From positions 1 through 62,142 of the forward strand of contig NZ_PXZO01000044.1 in the NCBI RefSeq assembly GCF_003013475.1: DNA of 62,142 nt. Direction: 5' to 3'. The translations under genes and the position numbers were made by a program. The notes under the pieces were generated by a model. It searched no databases, was not told the DNA's origin, and was given only the letters and a program-made list of their open reading frames with translations. The DNA is from Brevibacillus porteri (GTDB lineage Bacteria > Bacillota > Bacilli > Brevibacillales > Brevibacillaceae). Positions 53,813-62,131 of this stretch are shown here, one piece after another. Positions within the stretch are counted from its first letter, which is position 1. Every line of letters starts with the position of its first letter.

Positions 53813-54989
53813 ATTCATTCGGCCCAAGCGGGTCAGGGTATTTGGCCGAACCCATCTTCATTTTTCCAGAATCACTTAAGTACATATTCACCTGGATTTG
53901 GGCCAGGGAATCAGGTGTGAGCTTATTGCGCTTGCGTATTTCGTATTTTCGCCAAGCTTGGTAATCTTTTTTAAACAAACGTTCCTCCAAGCTATACAGA
54001 TCAATCCCTGCTTTGACTCCTTTTAGAAACGTCCCGCGAATTTGCTCGGCTACCTGTTCTTCGGAGTTTTTCCGTACGAAAGCAGGCGTAACCGCACTCA
54101 TCATTTCACGAACGAACCCCTTTAGTCGGACATTGACCTGATAACGAGGATGCTCTCCAGTGGTAATCGGAGTAATGTCCAATTCAACATGCTCAATGCG
54201 CATTGTCGCTTTGGGAGTGTTGTTTTGTCGCACAATGAGGCCAGCAAATTTCGTGTCACTATTCATCCACCGAATCCCCATTAAATCACGATTGGGGAAG
54301 TAACCCTGCCAATTTCCACGATGAATAGCGTGGATGCCATCGATGGAGAGGCGAGAAATAAAACGATTATTTTCTTTCCAGGATCGCTCGTACAGCGTGA
54401 TGTTTGGCAATAACACGGTGTTTGATGGCTCCCAAAAGCTCGAGATAAACCGAAAAAATTGGATCGGCTCGATAAACGAACGCTGCTCGTAAACATCCTT
54501 TGGCTGATGCAAGAGAGAGTCCAATGGAGAAAATCCGACCAAAGAATGAGAGCTTAACACTTTGTCAATCGGCTCCCGCGTTCCGAATACCCACTTGGTG
54601 TAACGAATCAGACCGTATCTGTTCATAATATCGTGGGAGGTGATGACGCCCTTTTTCAAGAGGCGCTCATGAAATACGAGGGAGGATACAAAGCCTAGAA
54701 ACACAGGTACCTGTGCGTTTTTTTGCAGGTTATCAAAGGCAGACTGAAGTGTATTCCCTTTCCCAATCGAAATGGTCGCTGGTGGCGATTGAAGGGTGGT
54801 TGATGACTCCTGCTTCGCGACGGTAGACAGATCGGTGGATTGGGCGTACATAACATACTCATTGTTGACGTAATCAATGCCCATGGCAGATAAGTAGCGA
54901 AGGTCCTGAATCGATTTCTGGTCCCAGCAGCCGCTAAGAAGAGTCGTTGCCAACAGCAGCATAGCAGAAGCAATCCGCATGCCCTTCAT
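53811..54989 (-). CDS. gerC: Spore germination lipoprotein, Ger(x)C family
   Basis: The 392-residue protein starts with a lipoprotein signal (LLLATTLLSGCWDQ, lipobox Cys at residue 21) and the family motif GCWDQKSIQDLRYLSAMGID. GerC is the outer-face lipoprotein of a nutrient germinant receptor in the spore inner membrane. ATG 54989 overlaps the gerA stop (ATGA). It is the last gene of the gerB-gerA-gerC operon. The paralogue (A, B or K type) cannot be told, so the symbol is generic. Confidence 0.93.
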   Translation of the reverse strand: MKGMRIASAMLLLATTLLSGCWDQKSIQDLRYLSAMGIDYVNNEYVMYAQSTDLSTVAKQESSTTLQSPPATISIGKGNTLQSAFDNLQKNAQVPVFLGFVSSLVFHERLLKKGVITSHDIMNRYGLIRYTKWVFGTREPIDKVLSSHSLVGFSPLDSLLHQPKDVYEQRSFIEPIQFFRFISSFWEPSNTVLLPNITLYERSWKENNRFISRLSIDGIHAIHRGNWQGYFPNRDLMGIRWMNSDTKFAGLIVRQNNTPKATMRIEHVELDITPITTGEHPRYQVNVRLKGFVREMMSAVTPAFVRKNSEEQVAEQIRGTFLKGVKAGIDLYSLEERLFKKDYQAWRKYEIRKRNKLTPDSLAQIQVNMYLSDSGKMKMGSAKYPDPLGPNE

Positions 54990-56368
54990 TTGTTATCGCC
55001 ACCTTTAGCAGCTCTCGTCCGAAAAAAACTGGTCATGGACTTGAACAAGACAATGAACAGTGTGGACAAGGAGTTGGATGAACCCATCAAAATATACGAT
55101 CTGCCAAAGGAGGTCAAGGTGGACAAGTAGTATACGATGGCAATCATCCCGAGGATAAAGCCGTACATGCCGATGGTTGCGGAAAGGAAGAAAACAGCGA
55201 AACGAGCCACGGTTACCGCACCGCTTAATGACTGATTGACCAGTGTGAAGGAGGCAACGACTGTAAGGGAGCCGATAAACAACATCGAAGGCGAAGTCAG
55301 GCCTGCACGAATGGAAGCATCTCCTATAATCAGTGCACCGACCAGTGCCAGTGTTTGCCCGACGTTTTTGGGCAGACGGGCGCCTGCCTCACGCAGAAAC
55401 TCAAAAATGAACAAGATGAGAAATAGCTCCATCGGCGCGGAAAAGGGCAACCCTTTTCTTCCCTGCGTAACGGTTGCAAGTAATTGAAAAGGATATTGCT
55501 CTACATTATAGGCGGATAGTGCAATCCAGAAGCCAGGCAGAAAGATTGCGATCCAAAATCCACCTAGGCGCAGCATGCGTTCCAGCCATACATAGGTAAC
55601 AGGGTACTGATCGTCTTCAGGAGATTTGATTAGTTCGAGTAAGGTTACAGGTGCCACGAGTGCCAAGGGTGAGCCGTCTACCAACACGACGACCTTACCT
55701 TGCAGCAACATGTAAATGACATAGTCAGGGCGTCCAGTATAATCAACCAATGGAAACAGGGAGTGAGTGTTGTCGCTCAGTATCTTTTCCAGAATGGCGC
55801 TGTTCACAATTTTTTTTGAGGTACATTTGTGTATTCTCTCACGCATCATCTCTACCAGATCTTCAGATACCCCATCTGTGATATACATCATACCGATTCT
55901 TGTGCGCGAGCGCGTTCCGAGAATAAAAGGCTCATAGGCCAGAGTAATCGTTCGCATGCGCTTGCGAATGAGAGCAACGTTCGTGGAGAGATCCTCGACG
56001 AAGCCGTCCCGAGGACCTTTGATCGAAATCTCTGTGTTGGATTCTTCCGGAGTGCGCTCTGGACGATTGGAGATGTCCCAGGCAAACGGAGGAGAGTCAC
56101 CAATAAAAATCAGCAAATCTCCTGCAAACAGTCGCTCAACCCACAATTCTGGGTTCGTGAAGAGCGGGAAAAGAGGCAGAGAACGCAAATCACCAATAGC
56201 CAGGAATCGCTCCAATTGCGGCAATGCCGTATCTTGTAATTGACGAACGTCTGCAAGTCCTTCGCAATAAAGCATCAATACAGGCTGGTCCTCGGATGTG
56301 ACCGTGCGCATAAAAACGACGTCCGCACAATGCGCGAATTTTTCCCGCAGTTCCTCTTCAAGGGTCAT
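54986..56368 (-). CDS. gerA: Spore germination protein, GerA family
   Basis: The 460-residue subunit has a soluble N-terminal domain of about 250 residues (including GPRDGFVEDLSTNVALIRKR) and about five C-terminal helices (PFSAPMELFLILFIFEFLREA and following). GerA subunits, with GerB and GerC, form the nutrient-gated receptor channel. It has the ribosome site GGAGGG and overlaps gerB by 11 bases. The tail is basic. Confidence 0.94.
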   Translation of the reverse strand: MTLEEELREKFAHCADVVFMRTVTSEDQPVLMLYCEGLADVRQLQDTALPQLERFLAIGDLRSLPLFPLFTNPELWVERLFAGDLLIFIGDSPPFAWDISNRPERTPEESNTEISIKGPRDGFVEDLSTNVALIRKRMRTITLAYEPFILGTRSRTRIGMMYITDGVSEDLVEMMRERIHKCTSKKIVNSAILEKILSDNTHSLFPLVDYTGRPDYVIYMLLQGKVVVLVDGSPLALVAPVTLLELIKSPEDDQYPVTYVWLERMLRLGGFWIAIFLPGFWIALSAYNVEQYPFQLLATVTQGRKGLPFSAPMELFLILFIFEFLREAGARLPKNVGQTLALVGALIIGDASIRAGLTSPSMLFIGSLTVVASFTLVNQSLSGAVTVARFAVFFLSATIGMYGFILGMIAIVYYLSTLTSFGRSYILMGSSNSLSTLFIVLFKSMTSFFRTRAAKGGDNK

Positions 56369-57458
56369 GGCCTATTCCCTCCTGTTTGGATGGCTTGCGT
56401 AAAGTAACCAGCATGAGTGCGAGAGTAATCACAACGATAATGGCTAAGTAAAGCGGATAGTATACGTGCGTCAGAAAGGATACGAACTGCATGTCACTGT
56501 AGGGGAGGCTGGTAAAGGCGATCATGCTTCCACCTAGAAATATCATCATGAAGTTGCGCTGTTTTCGGTTACGGATCGTGAGTAAATCTCCCAAGAGCAA
56601 CAAGCAAATGGTGATGCGTATAAAAGCCCCAGCGAGCCATTGAAAAATGGAGAAAAACTCCATGTTCTCGATGTCTTTTCCAATTGTGAGCAGCCGCCAT
56701 TGCTCAAATGCCGGAAAGCGTTGGCGTGCAGACTCCACAGGTCCAAATTCCGCAATAGCTCCTGTCAACGGACTGAGTGTCAGCACAAGCGTGATGCCAA
56801 GCATGACCAAAAAGTGTACGAGGCGCAATGGCTTACGTACGTGAGGTTGGAGCAATAGTAGCAGGAACATCTCTGAAATGCCGCCACCTACATAGAGCAT
56901 CCCGTGAAAAAGAGGACGATACCCATGCTGGAAAAGTGGCATCAAAAGACTATAATCCTTTTTAGGAATATTGCCAAAAGCGACGAAAAATCCGAGCATA
57001 ACCACGACGGGCAGCAAGATTCCTGCTGTGATTCCTACAGAGGTTATTCCACCAATTGCAGCGAGTATACATAGTCCCATTAAGGCTAAGGCGGTCACCC
57101 ACTCTGGTGTTCGAGGCAAGTAGTTGACGGTCGTCCATGTCTGGGTATCGATCAGATTGGTTAGGGCCATCATGTACAGGCAGACCATGATGGGGATGAG
57201 TAACAGATGGCTGACGATTTTTCCCGAGCGTTGGGCGAGCCATTCATGCAAAGAACGTTGCTTCATATTTCGATTAACCACAAACAGCAAGTACGCCCAG
57301 AAGGAAAAAGGGATACCAGCAAGCAACACGCTCAACCAAGCATCTCTTCCGGCTTTACTCAATAAGAGGGGGATGACGGTTACGTGGTTCGTAATGCCGA
57401 TCGTCAGCATCATCACCATAATGGCTTGACCAATCCCGATTTTTCCGTCCACTTTCAT
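56358..57458 (-). CDS. gerB: Spore germination permease subunit, GerB family
   Basis: The 366-residue integral membrane protein has about ten helices of the APC-like GerAB/ArcD fold, starting KIGIGQAIMVMMLTIGITNHV. It contributes the germinant-binding permease subunit. It is the first gene of the operon, so the order is B-A-C instead of the B. subtilis gerA order A-B-C. The ribosome site is GGGGGA, ten bases before ATG 57458. A sigma-G-like promoter lies upstream. Confidence 0.92.
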   Translation of the reverse strand: MKVDGKIGIGQAIMVMMLTIGITNHVTVIPLLLSKAGRDAWLSVLLAGIPFSFWAYLLFVVNRNMKQRSLHEWLAQRSGKIVSHLLLIPIMVCLYMMALTNLIDTQTWTTVNYLPRTPEWVTALALMGLCILAAIGGITSVGITAGILLPVVVMLGFFVAFGNIPKKDYSLLMPLFQHGYRPLFHGMLYVGGGISEMFLLLLLQPHVRKPLRLVHFLVMLGITLVLTLSPLTGAIAEFGPVESARQRFPAFEQWRLLTIGKDIENMEFFSIFQWLAGAFIRITICLLLLGDLLTIRNRKQRNFMMIFLGGSMIAFTSLPYSDMQFVSFLTHVYYPLYLAIIVVITLALMLVTLRKPSKQEGIGHDP

Positions 57459-57514
57459 GAAAGACTTATCCCCCTGTGCGTGGTGGTGCTGTTAGGATTT
57501 GCCTGCTTGCTTGG

Positions 57515-57544
57515 AAATATGTATCAGGTATAAAGGTTACATCC
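57515..57544 (-). promoter_or_regulatory. Sigma-G-like promoter of the ger operon
   Basis: On the minus strand, GGATG (57544-57540) is followed after 18 bases by CATATTT (57521-57515). The forespore sigma-G pattern is roughly GHATR-N18-CATWHTA, so the spacing is exact, with one mismatch in each box. It sits about 57 bases before gerB. Confidence 0.45.
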
Positions 57545-57566
57545 GCCCGAAAAAGTATGGTATTCT
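57537..57566 (+). promoter_or_regulatory. Candidate promoter of pyrD
   Basis: TTACAT (57537-57542) and the extended -10 TGG-TATTCT (hexamer 57561-57566) are separated by 18 bases. It overlaps the divergent ger promoter. Confidence 0.45.
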
Positions 57567-57609
57567 ACTATGAGGTAAAAAGGTAGAAACGGAGTAAGGA
57601 GTGCAGCCG

Positions 57610-58701
57610 ATGTATCAGCTCATAAGAAAATACCTGTTCCAGCATGATGCGGAAGAGATTCATGAAAAGACAATTGGTGCCTTAAGGCTGGTGGAGGATT
57701 CTGCTCCAGGCAAAAGCATCCTGAAGATGATCTATCAGGTAAAAGACCAGCGGTTGGAGAATAAGCTGTGGGGAATGACGTTTCCGAATCCAGTCGGACT
57801 TGCAGCCGGTTTTGATAAAAATGCGGAAGTCTATCATGCGTTGGGTGCTCTTGGTTTTGGGTTTGTGGAAATCGGGACGTTGACACCGCAGGGGCAGCCA
57901 GGCAATCCGAAGCCGCGTTTGTTCCGATTGCCGGAACATCAAGCTGTCATTAACCGGATGGGCTTCAACAATCACGGTGCGTATTTGGCTTCCCAGCATT
58001 TGGTCGATTACGCATACTCAGATGTTCCGATTGGGATTAACATTGGGAAAAACAAAGTAACGCCGAATGAAGAGGCGGCCATCGACTATAGCAAATGTAT
58101 GGACATGCTCTATGCATACGGTCACTATTTCGTCATTAACATCAGCTCTCCGAATACCCCGAATCTGCGTGACTTGCAGGAGACAGAGAGCTTGCGTCAT
58201 TTGGTGCGTGCAGTAAGGGAAAAGGCAACCGAAATGGAAGCACGTTCCATCAAGAAAAAGCCGATTTTGCTGAAAGTAGCACCAGACATGTCGGATGAGC
58301 ACATGCGCGATGTTGTTCACGCTGCTGTTGAAGAAGGCATTGCCGGAATTATCGCTACCAATACGACACTGTCACGCGAGGCGGTTGCCGGACATCGATT
58401 TGCCGAGGAAGCGGGCGGCTTGAGCGGAAGACCTCTTACGGAGCGTTCCACTGCTTGGGTGAAGGAGATTTATCAAGAAGTAGGAGACAAGGTACCCATC
58501 ATCGGTGTCGGGGGCATTTATAACGGCGAAGACGCCTACGCGAAAATCCGAGCAGGAGCCAGTCTCGTTCAGGTGTATACGGGGATGATTTATCAAGGCC
58601 CGGGTATCGCCAAGCAAATTAACAAAAAGCTACTCAAGCTCATGCAGCGCGATGGTTTTAAACATATTAGTGAAGTAATTGGCGTAGACGCAAAAGAATA
58701 G
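57610..58701 (+). CDS. pyrD: Dihydroorotate dehydrogenase (quinone), class 2
   Basis: The 363-residue enzyme oxidises dihydroorotate to orotate and passes electrons to membrane quinone in pyrimidine synthesis. Class 2 features are the N-terminal membrane-associated helices (LIRKYLFQHDAEEIHEK), FPNPVGLAAGFDKN, NRMGFNNHG, the catalytic Ser in NISSPNTPNLRDLQ and the FMN site IIGVGGI. ATG 57610 has AAGGAG eight bases upstream; GTG 57601 overlaps that site. It stands alone, outside any pyr operon. A terminator follows. Confidence 0.95.
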   Translation: MYQLIRKYLFQHDAEEIHEKTIGALRLVEDSAPGKSILKMIYQVKDQRLENKLWGMTFPNPVGLAAGFDKNAEVYHALGALGFGFVEIGTLTPQGQPGNPKPRLFRLPEHQAVINRMGFNNHGAYLASQHLVDYAYSDVPIGINIGKNKVTPNEEAAIDYSKCMDMLYAYGHYFVINISSPNTPNLRDLQETESLRHLVRAVREKATEMEARSIKKKPILLKVAPDMSDEHMRDVVHAAVEEGIAGIIATNTTLSREAVAGHRFAEEAGGLSGRPLTERSTAWVKEIYQEVGDKVPIIGVGGIYNGEDAYAKIRAGASLVQVYTGMIYQGPGIAKQINKKLLKLMQRDGFKHISEVIGVDAKE

Positions 58702-58712
58702 ATAGAACAAGT

Positions 58713-58764
58713 ACGCATAGGTCGATGGCTCCGTTTGTAGTGGATCATCGGCTTATGCGTTTTC
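58713..58764 (+). terminator. Terminator of pyrD
   Basis: ACGCATAGGTCGATG (58713-58727) pairs with CATCGGCTTATGCGT (58746-58760) using G-U pairs, followed by TTTT. Confidence 0.85.
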
Positions 58765-58774
58765 GCTTATATTC

Positions 58775-58803
58775 TTCCGATTTATGTAGTGATCCGTTAT
58801 AAT
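58775..58803 (+). promoter_or_regulatory. Promoter of the B12-riboswitch transcript
   Basis: TATAAT (58798-58803) is perfect, and TTCCGA (58775-58780) is 17 bases upstream. It lies about 45 bases before the riboswitch core. Confidence 0.6.
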
Positions 58804-58845
58804 GATGTGGGACAAACATGAATTGTCTGTCAATTCCATATTGTC

Positions 58846-59022
58846 GGCGTTAGGTGCCTTTATGTGACGCATAAAGGGTAACAGGGAATCGGGTGAAAGT
58901 CCCGAGCGGTCCCGCCACTGTAACCAGGGAGCTCTCTTTGAGAAGGAAACCACTCATTTTCGTATGGGGAAGGACAAAGAGCGCATGGATCTGGAAGCCA
59001 GGAGACCTACCTAGTAGCCACA
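58846..59022 (+). ncRNA. Cobalamin (B12) riboswitch
   Basis: The conserved landmarks of the adenosylcobalamin aptamer are all present in order: TAGGTGCC (58851-58858), GGGAATCGGGTGAAAGTCCC (58884-58903) and GCCACTGTAA (58914-58923). The B12 box GAAGCCAGGAGACCTACCT follows at 58993-59011. An intrinsic terminator follows before cbiM, so bound cobalamin would stop transcription of the cobalt importer. Confidence 0.96.
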
Positions 59023-59101
59023 CCCAGAAAACCTTCGCGGAAAGGAGCGGTGAATACGAGGCAATGAGGCTGTCTAGTCAGTCTGTTGTTTTGTGTGCAC
59101 A

Positions 59102-59131
59102 TCTCGTCCATTGATGGATGGGATTTTTTTG
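59102..59131 (+). terminator. Riboswitch-controlled terminator before cbiM
   Basis: TCTCGTCCA (59102-59110) pairs with TGGATGGGA (59115-59123) around TTGA, followed by seven T. It lies 42 bases upstream of cbiM and is the natural expression platform for the B12 riboswitch. Confidence 0.85.
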
Positions 59132-59172
59132 TTTGTAGGAAAAGAACGAAAGTCAGTGAAGGAGGAAGGAAC

Positions 59173-59937
59173 ATGAATCGATCTCGTCTCGTATCTACTT
59201 GTTTGATGATCGCGGGCTTTGTCCTGTATTTCCTGCTCAATGAACCAGAGACAGGACATGCGATGCACATCATGGAAGGGTATTTGCCATTATCCTGGGC
59301 CTTATTTTGGTGGGCTGTCTTCTTGCCATTTTTTATTCTTGGGATTCGCTCGATTAACAAGATTGTAAAAGAACATCCCGAAATGAAGCTCCTTATTGGT
59401 GTTGCAGGAGCGTTTGCATTTGTTTTATCTGCACTGAAAATCCCTTCAGTTACAGGCAGCAGCTCTCACCCGACTGGAACGGGCCTTGGCGCCATTATGT
59501 TTGGGCCTTTTGCGATGTCTGTGTTAGGGAGCATGGTGCTCTTGTTTCAAGCCTTGCTTTTGGCACATGGAGGTTTGACTACGCTAGGGGCAAATGCTGT
59601 ATCCATGGCAGTAGTAGGACCACTGGTGGCATACGGAATTTATCGGGTGATCATGAAAGTGCGCGGAAGCCAGCGTCTGGCTGTTTTTGCGGCGGCTGCC
59701 TTGGCTGACCTCGCTACCTATGTGGTGACTTCGATTCAACTGGCACTCGCATTTCCAGCTGAATCTGGTGGAGTGTTGGCCTCGTTTGCCAAATTCGCAG
59801 GAATTTTTGCATTCACGCAAGTTCCGCTCGCAATCAGTGAAGGTCTGTTGACCGTTCTTGTTTGGAACTGGTTGTTATCTTACAACGCAAAAGAGCTTAC
59901 ACAGCTTCGTTTGCTCAAACGGGAGGAATCGCTGTGA
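59173..59937 (+). CDS. cbiM: Cobalt ECF transporter substrate-binding subunit CbiM
   Basis: CbiM is the membrane S component of the CbiMNQO energy-coupling-factor importer for cobalt. The 254-residue protein begins with a signal-like segment ending ETGHA before MHIMEGYLP. In CbiM the metal site uses the new N-terminus Met-His, so this leader must be cleaved for activity. Six further helices follow, with [20 protein letters not shown] 59173 has AAGGAGG seven bases upstream; the longer frame lies in the riboswitch leader. It is controlled by the B12 riboswitch. Confidence 0.95.
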   Translation: MNRSRLVSTCLMIAGFVLYFLLNEPETGHAMHIMEGYLPLSWALFWWAVFLPFFILGIRSINKIVKEHPEMKLLIGVAGAFAFVLSALKIPSVTGSSSHPTGTGLGAIMFGPFAMSVLGSMVLLFQALLLAHGGLTTLGANAVSMAVVGPLVAYGIYRVIMKVRGSQRLAVFAAAALADLATYVVTSIQLALAFPAESGGVLASFAKFAGIFAFTQVPLAISEGLLTVLVWNWLLSYNAKELTQLRLLKREESL

Positions 59938-60218
59938 AAAAAGGATGGAACTGGCTATTACTCTTGGGGGTAATCGTACTGGCGATTGTCCCACTGTTGC
60001 TGGTGCAGGATTCGGAATTTGGCGGCGCAGACGGCGTGGCGGAGGAAGCGATCAAGGAAATTGCTCCGAACTACGAACCGTGGTTCCAGCCGCTGATAGA
60101 ACCGCCAGGGGGAGAGACGGAGAGCCTATTGTTTGCGGTGCAGGCGGCGTTGGGAGCGGGAGTGGTTGGCTACGCCGTGGGCTTGTACAAAGGTCGGTTG
60201 GATAAGCGGAAAAAATGA
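59934..60218 (+). CDS. cbiN: Cobalt transport protein CbiN
   Basis: The 94-residue protein has two helices flanking a short outer loop ([15 protein letters not shown] and [18 protein letters not shown]), the standard CbiN form. It is a small accessory subunit that helps CbiM load cobalt. The start is GTG 59934 behind GGGAGG and overlaps the cbiM stop (GTGA). The next gene starts within its stop. Confidence 0.93.
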   Translation: MKKGWNWLLLLGVIVLAIVPLLLVQDSEFGGADGVAEEAIKEIAPNYEPWFQPLIEPPGGETESLLFAVQAALGAGVVGYAVGLYKGRLDKRKK

Positions 60219-61012
60219 ACGGGCTGCAGCTTGATTCTCTCTCTTATCAAAACAGGCTGAAACGTCTGCCGCCAGCTCATAAGCTCTTGCTGGCGAGTGC
60301 ATTGTTACTGCTCGTCTTGGTGGGACATGTATGGATGCAGATGGCCGTCGTTGTTTGGATGACGGTATGGGTAGTGGTGTATGCCCGTATACCTGTCCTT
60401 ATCTATTGTGCCTTTATGATCGTGTCGCTCTCATTTTTCGCGGCGGGGCTCCCAGCCCTATTGGTAGAAGGGGCGAAAGCAGGCGAAGTACAGGTCCAGG
60501 TCGCGGCAGCATGGGAGTTGGGTTCGTATGTGCTCTATGTGCCGACGTCATCATTCAGTAAAGTTTGGATCTTATTTTGGCGTACCATGGCGAGCTTATC
60601 TTGCTTTGCCTTCATTTTGTTTACCGTGCCGTTTGCCGAAATCTTGCAGGTGTTTCGCCGACTTCGTATGCCTGTCCTTGTGACTGATTTATTAATGATC
60701 ATGTATCGGTTTATTTTTGTGTTAGTAACAATTTCTCACCAGCTCTGGATTGCCCAACGTTCGCGTGGAGGTCATCGCGGCTTCCTGGCGACGCTTCGGG
60801 ATGCAGGGGGTCTCGTTGCGCAATTGTTTGTCAGAGCGATGCGCAAATACGAAGCCTTGCATAAAGGAATGGCGGCTAGAGGCTTCGGGGAGAGCATGCA
60901 GGTGCTCGCGTTTCATACCCATGCTCGTTCGCGACGTTATGAATGGGAGTCAATCGCAGGCTGTATGCTGCTGGTGCTGCTTGAGTGGTGGACAGGAGGT
61001 TGGTGGTTATGA
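60215..61012 (+). CDS. cbiQ: Cobalt ECF transporter T component CbiQ
   Basis: The 265-residue membrane protein is the ECF transmembrane coupling subunit. It has about five helices and the two Ala-Arg-Gly-type coupling motifs, the clear one being KGMAARGF near the C-terminus, the other in WIAQRSRGGHRGF. It connects CbiM and CbiN to the CbiO ATPase. It is coupled on both sides by four-base ATGA overlaps. Confidence 0.93.
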   Translation: MNGLQLDSLSYQNRLKRLPPAHKLLLASALLLLVLVGHVWMQMAVVVWMTVWVVVYARIPVLIYCAFMIVSLSFFAAGLPALLVEGAKAGEVQVQVAAAWELGSYVLYVPTSSFSKVWILFWRTMASLSCFAFILFTVPFAEILQVFRRLRMPVLVTDLLMIMYRFIFVLVTISHQLWIAQRSRGGHRGFLATLRDAGGLVAQLFVRAMRKYEALHKGMAARGFGESMQVLAFHTHARSRRYEWESIAGCMLLVLLEWWTGGWWL

Positions 61013-61857
61013 CATCACGGTTGTTGGAGTTCATCGATTTGCAGTACACCTATCCAGGAGGGCGGGGACCCGTCCTGTCTGGGCTGTCCTTATGGATTCC
61101 AGAGGGGAAAAAATGCGTCCTTTTGGGACGAAACGGCTGTGGGAAGTCTACCTTGTTCTTGCATGGGAACGGGATCATCGAGCCACAGCAGGGACAGGTG
61201 CTGTGGAAGGGGAAACCGCTAGTCTACAAACGAGCCGCACTGCAAGAAATGACGCAAAAGGTAGGCTTGGTCTTTCAAGATCCCGAGCATCAGCTGATCG
61301 CAAGTACGGTCGCAGAAGATGTATCCTACGGTTTATGCAATCAGAAGCTGCCTACGGAAGTCATCCGGGCAAAGGTAGAAAAAGTGCTGGATGCATTCGG
61401 GTTGAGAGAGCTGGCAGAAGCTCCGATTCATCATTTGAGCCTGGGACAAAAACGGCGTCTGGCACTCGCGGGGGTCATGGTCATGGAGCCAGAGCTTTTG
61501 CTGTTGGACGAGCCTACTGCGTATCTGGATCGCTATCAGACTAAAAATTTGCTGCGGGAGCTCGATGCGATTCACCGGCAAGGAACGACTGTTTTGATGG
61601 CGACACATGATATGGATATCGCGTTTGAATGGGCAGAGTGGATTTTCATCATGGATGAAGGTAGGCTTGTTTTCGCGGGAGATCCGCAGGAGGCATTGGA
61701 AAATAGAACTATGCTGGAGAGTCTTCATCTGGGTATGCCGTTGCTCGTTGATGTGTGGGAGGCACTGCCTGAGCAGTGGAAGCGTGAACTTGGCGGAAAT
61801 ATTCCACGCTCGGTCGACGAGCTGCGAAAAATGCTCAGTGTTCAGCGGGTGTGGTGA
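61009..61857 (+). CDS. cbiO: Cobalt ECF transporter ATPase CbiO
   Basis: The 282-residue ABC ATPase energises the cobalt importer. It has Walker A LGRNGCGKST, Q-loop VFQDPEHQL, signature LSLGQKRRLALAG, Walker B LLLLDEPTAYLD and the H-loop ATHDMD. The signature reads LSLGQ where most ABC proteins have LSGGQ; this variant is seen in some ECF ATPases. ATG 61009 overlaps the cbiQ stop and follows AGGAGG. Confidence 0.94.
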   Translation: MTSRLLEFIDLQYTYPGGRGPVLSGLSLWIPEGKKCVLLGRNGCGKSTLFLHGNGIIEPQQGQVLWKGKPLVYKRAALQEMTQKVGLVFQDPEHQLIASTVAEDVSYGLCNQKLPTEVIRAKVEKVLDAFGLRELAEAPIHHLSLGQKRRLALAGVMVMEPELLLLDEPTAYLDRYQTKNLLRELDAIHRQGTTVLMATHDMDIAFEWAEWIFIMDEGRLVFAGDPQEALENRTMLESLHLGMPLLVDVWEALPEQWKRELGGNIPRSVDELRKMLSVQRVW

Positions 61858-61913
61858 ATGGAGTGGCGGCTTTCGGGCAAGCTAACCCCAAAAAGCCATG
61901 GAGGTACGCTGAT

Positions 61914-62078
61914 ATGGAACAAGACTCTGTCATGAGTACATCGGTCCCGAATCACCAGGAAAAAGGAATTTCACGTAAGGTGAAGGATGAACTGATGTAT
62001 CAAGTATTGGAGAAAGAGATGACTACCGTCGAGCAGGAAAAGAAGATAAAAGATGATTATTTAAAGGGAAAGGCGTAA
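61914..62078 (+). CDS. Small helical protein of unknown function
   Basis: The 54-residue product (start MEQDSVMSTSVPNHQEKG) is highly charged, with a Lys/Glu-rich helix (VKDELMYQVLEKEMTTVEQE) and no membrane segment. ATG 61914 has GGAGGT eight bases upstream. A longer frame from 61851 overlaps cbiO and has poor support. It may be co-transcribed with cbiMNQO, or be independent. I do not recognise a family. Confidence 0.6.
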   Translation: MEQDSVMSTSVPNHQEKGISRKVKDELMYQVLEKEMTTVEQEKKIKDDYLKGKA

Positions 62079-62091
62079 GTTCGCGCCAAGA

Positions 62092-62131
62092 AGCCCTTCT
62101 CGCCACATCAAGGCGTGAAGGGCTTTTTTCA
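62092..62131 (+). terminator. Terminator at the end of the cbi cluster
   Basis: AAGCCCTTC (62092-62100) pairs with GAAGGGCTT (62118-62126), with an inner GCC/GGC stem and a T6 tail. Confidence 0.92.

Noticed and set aside
58893..59114. 73-codon frame in the B12 riboswitch
   Set aside because: The sequence is fully explained by the conserved riboswitch.
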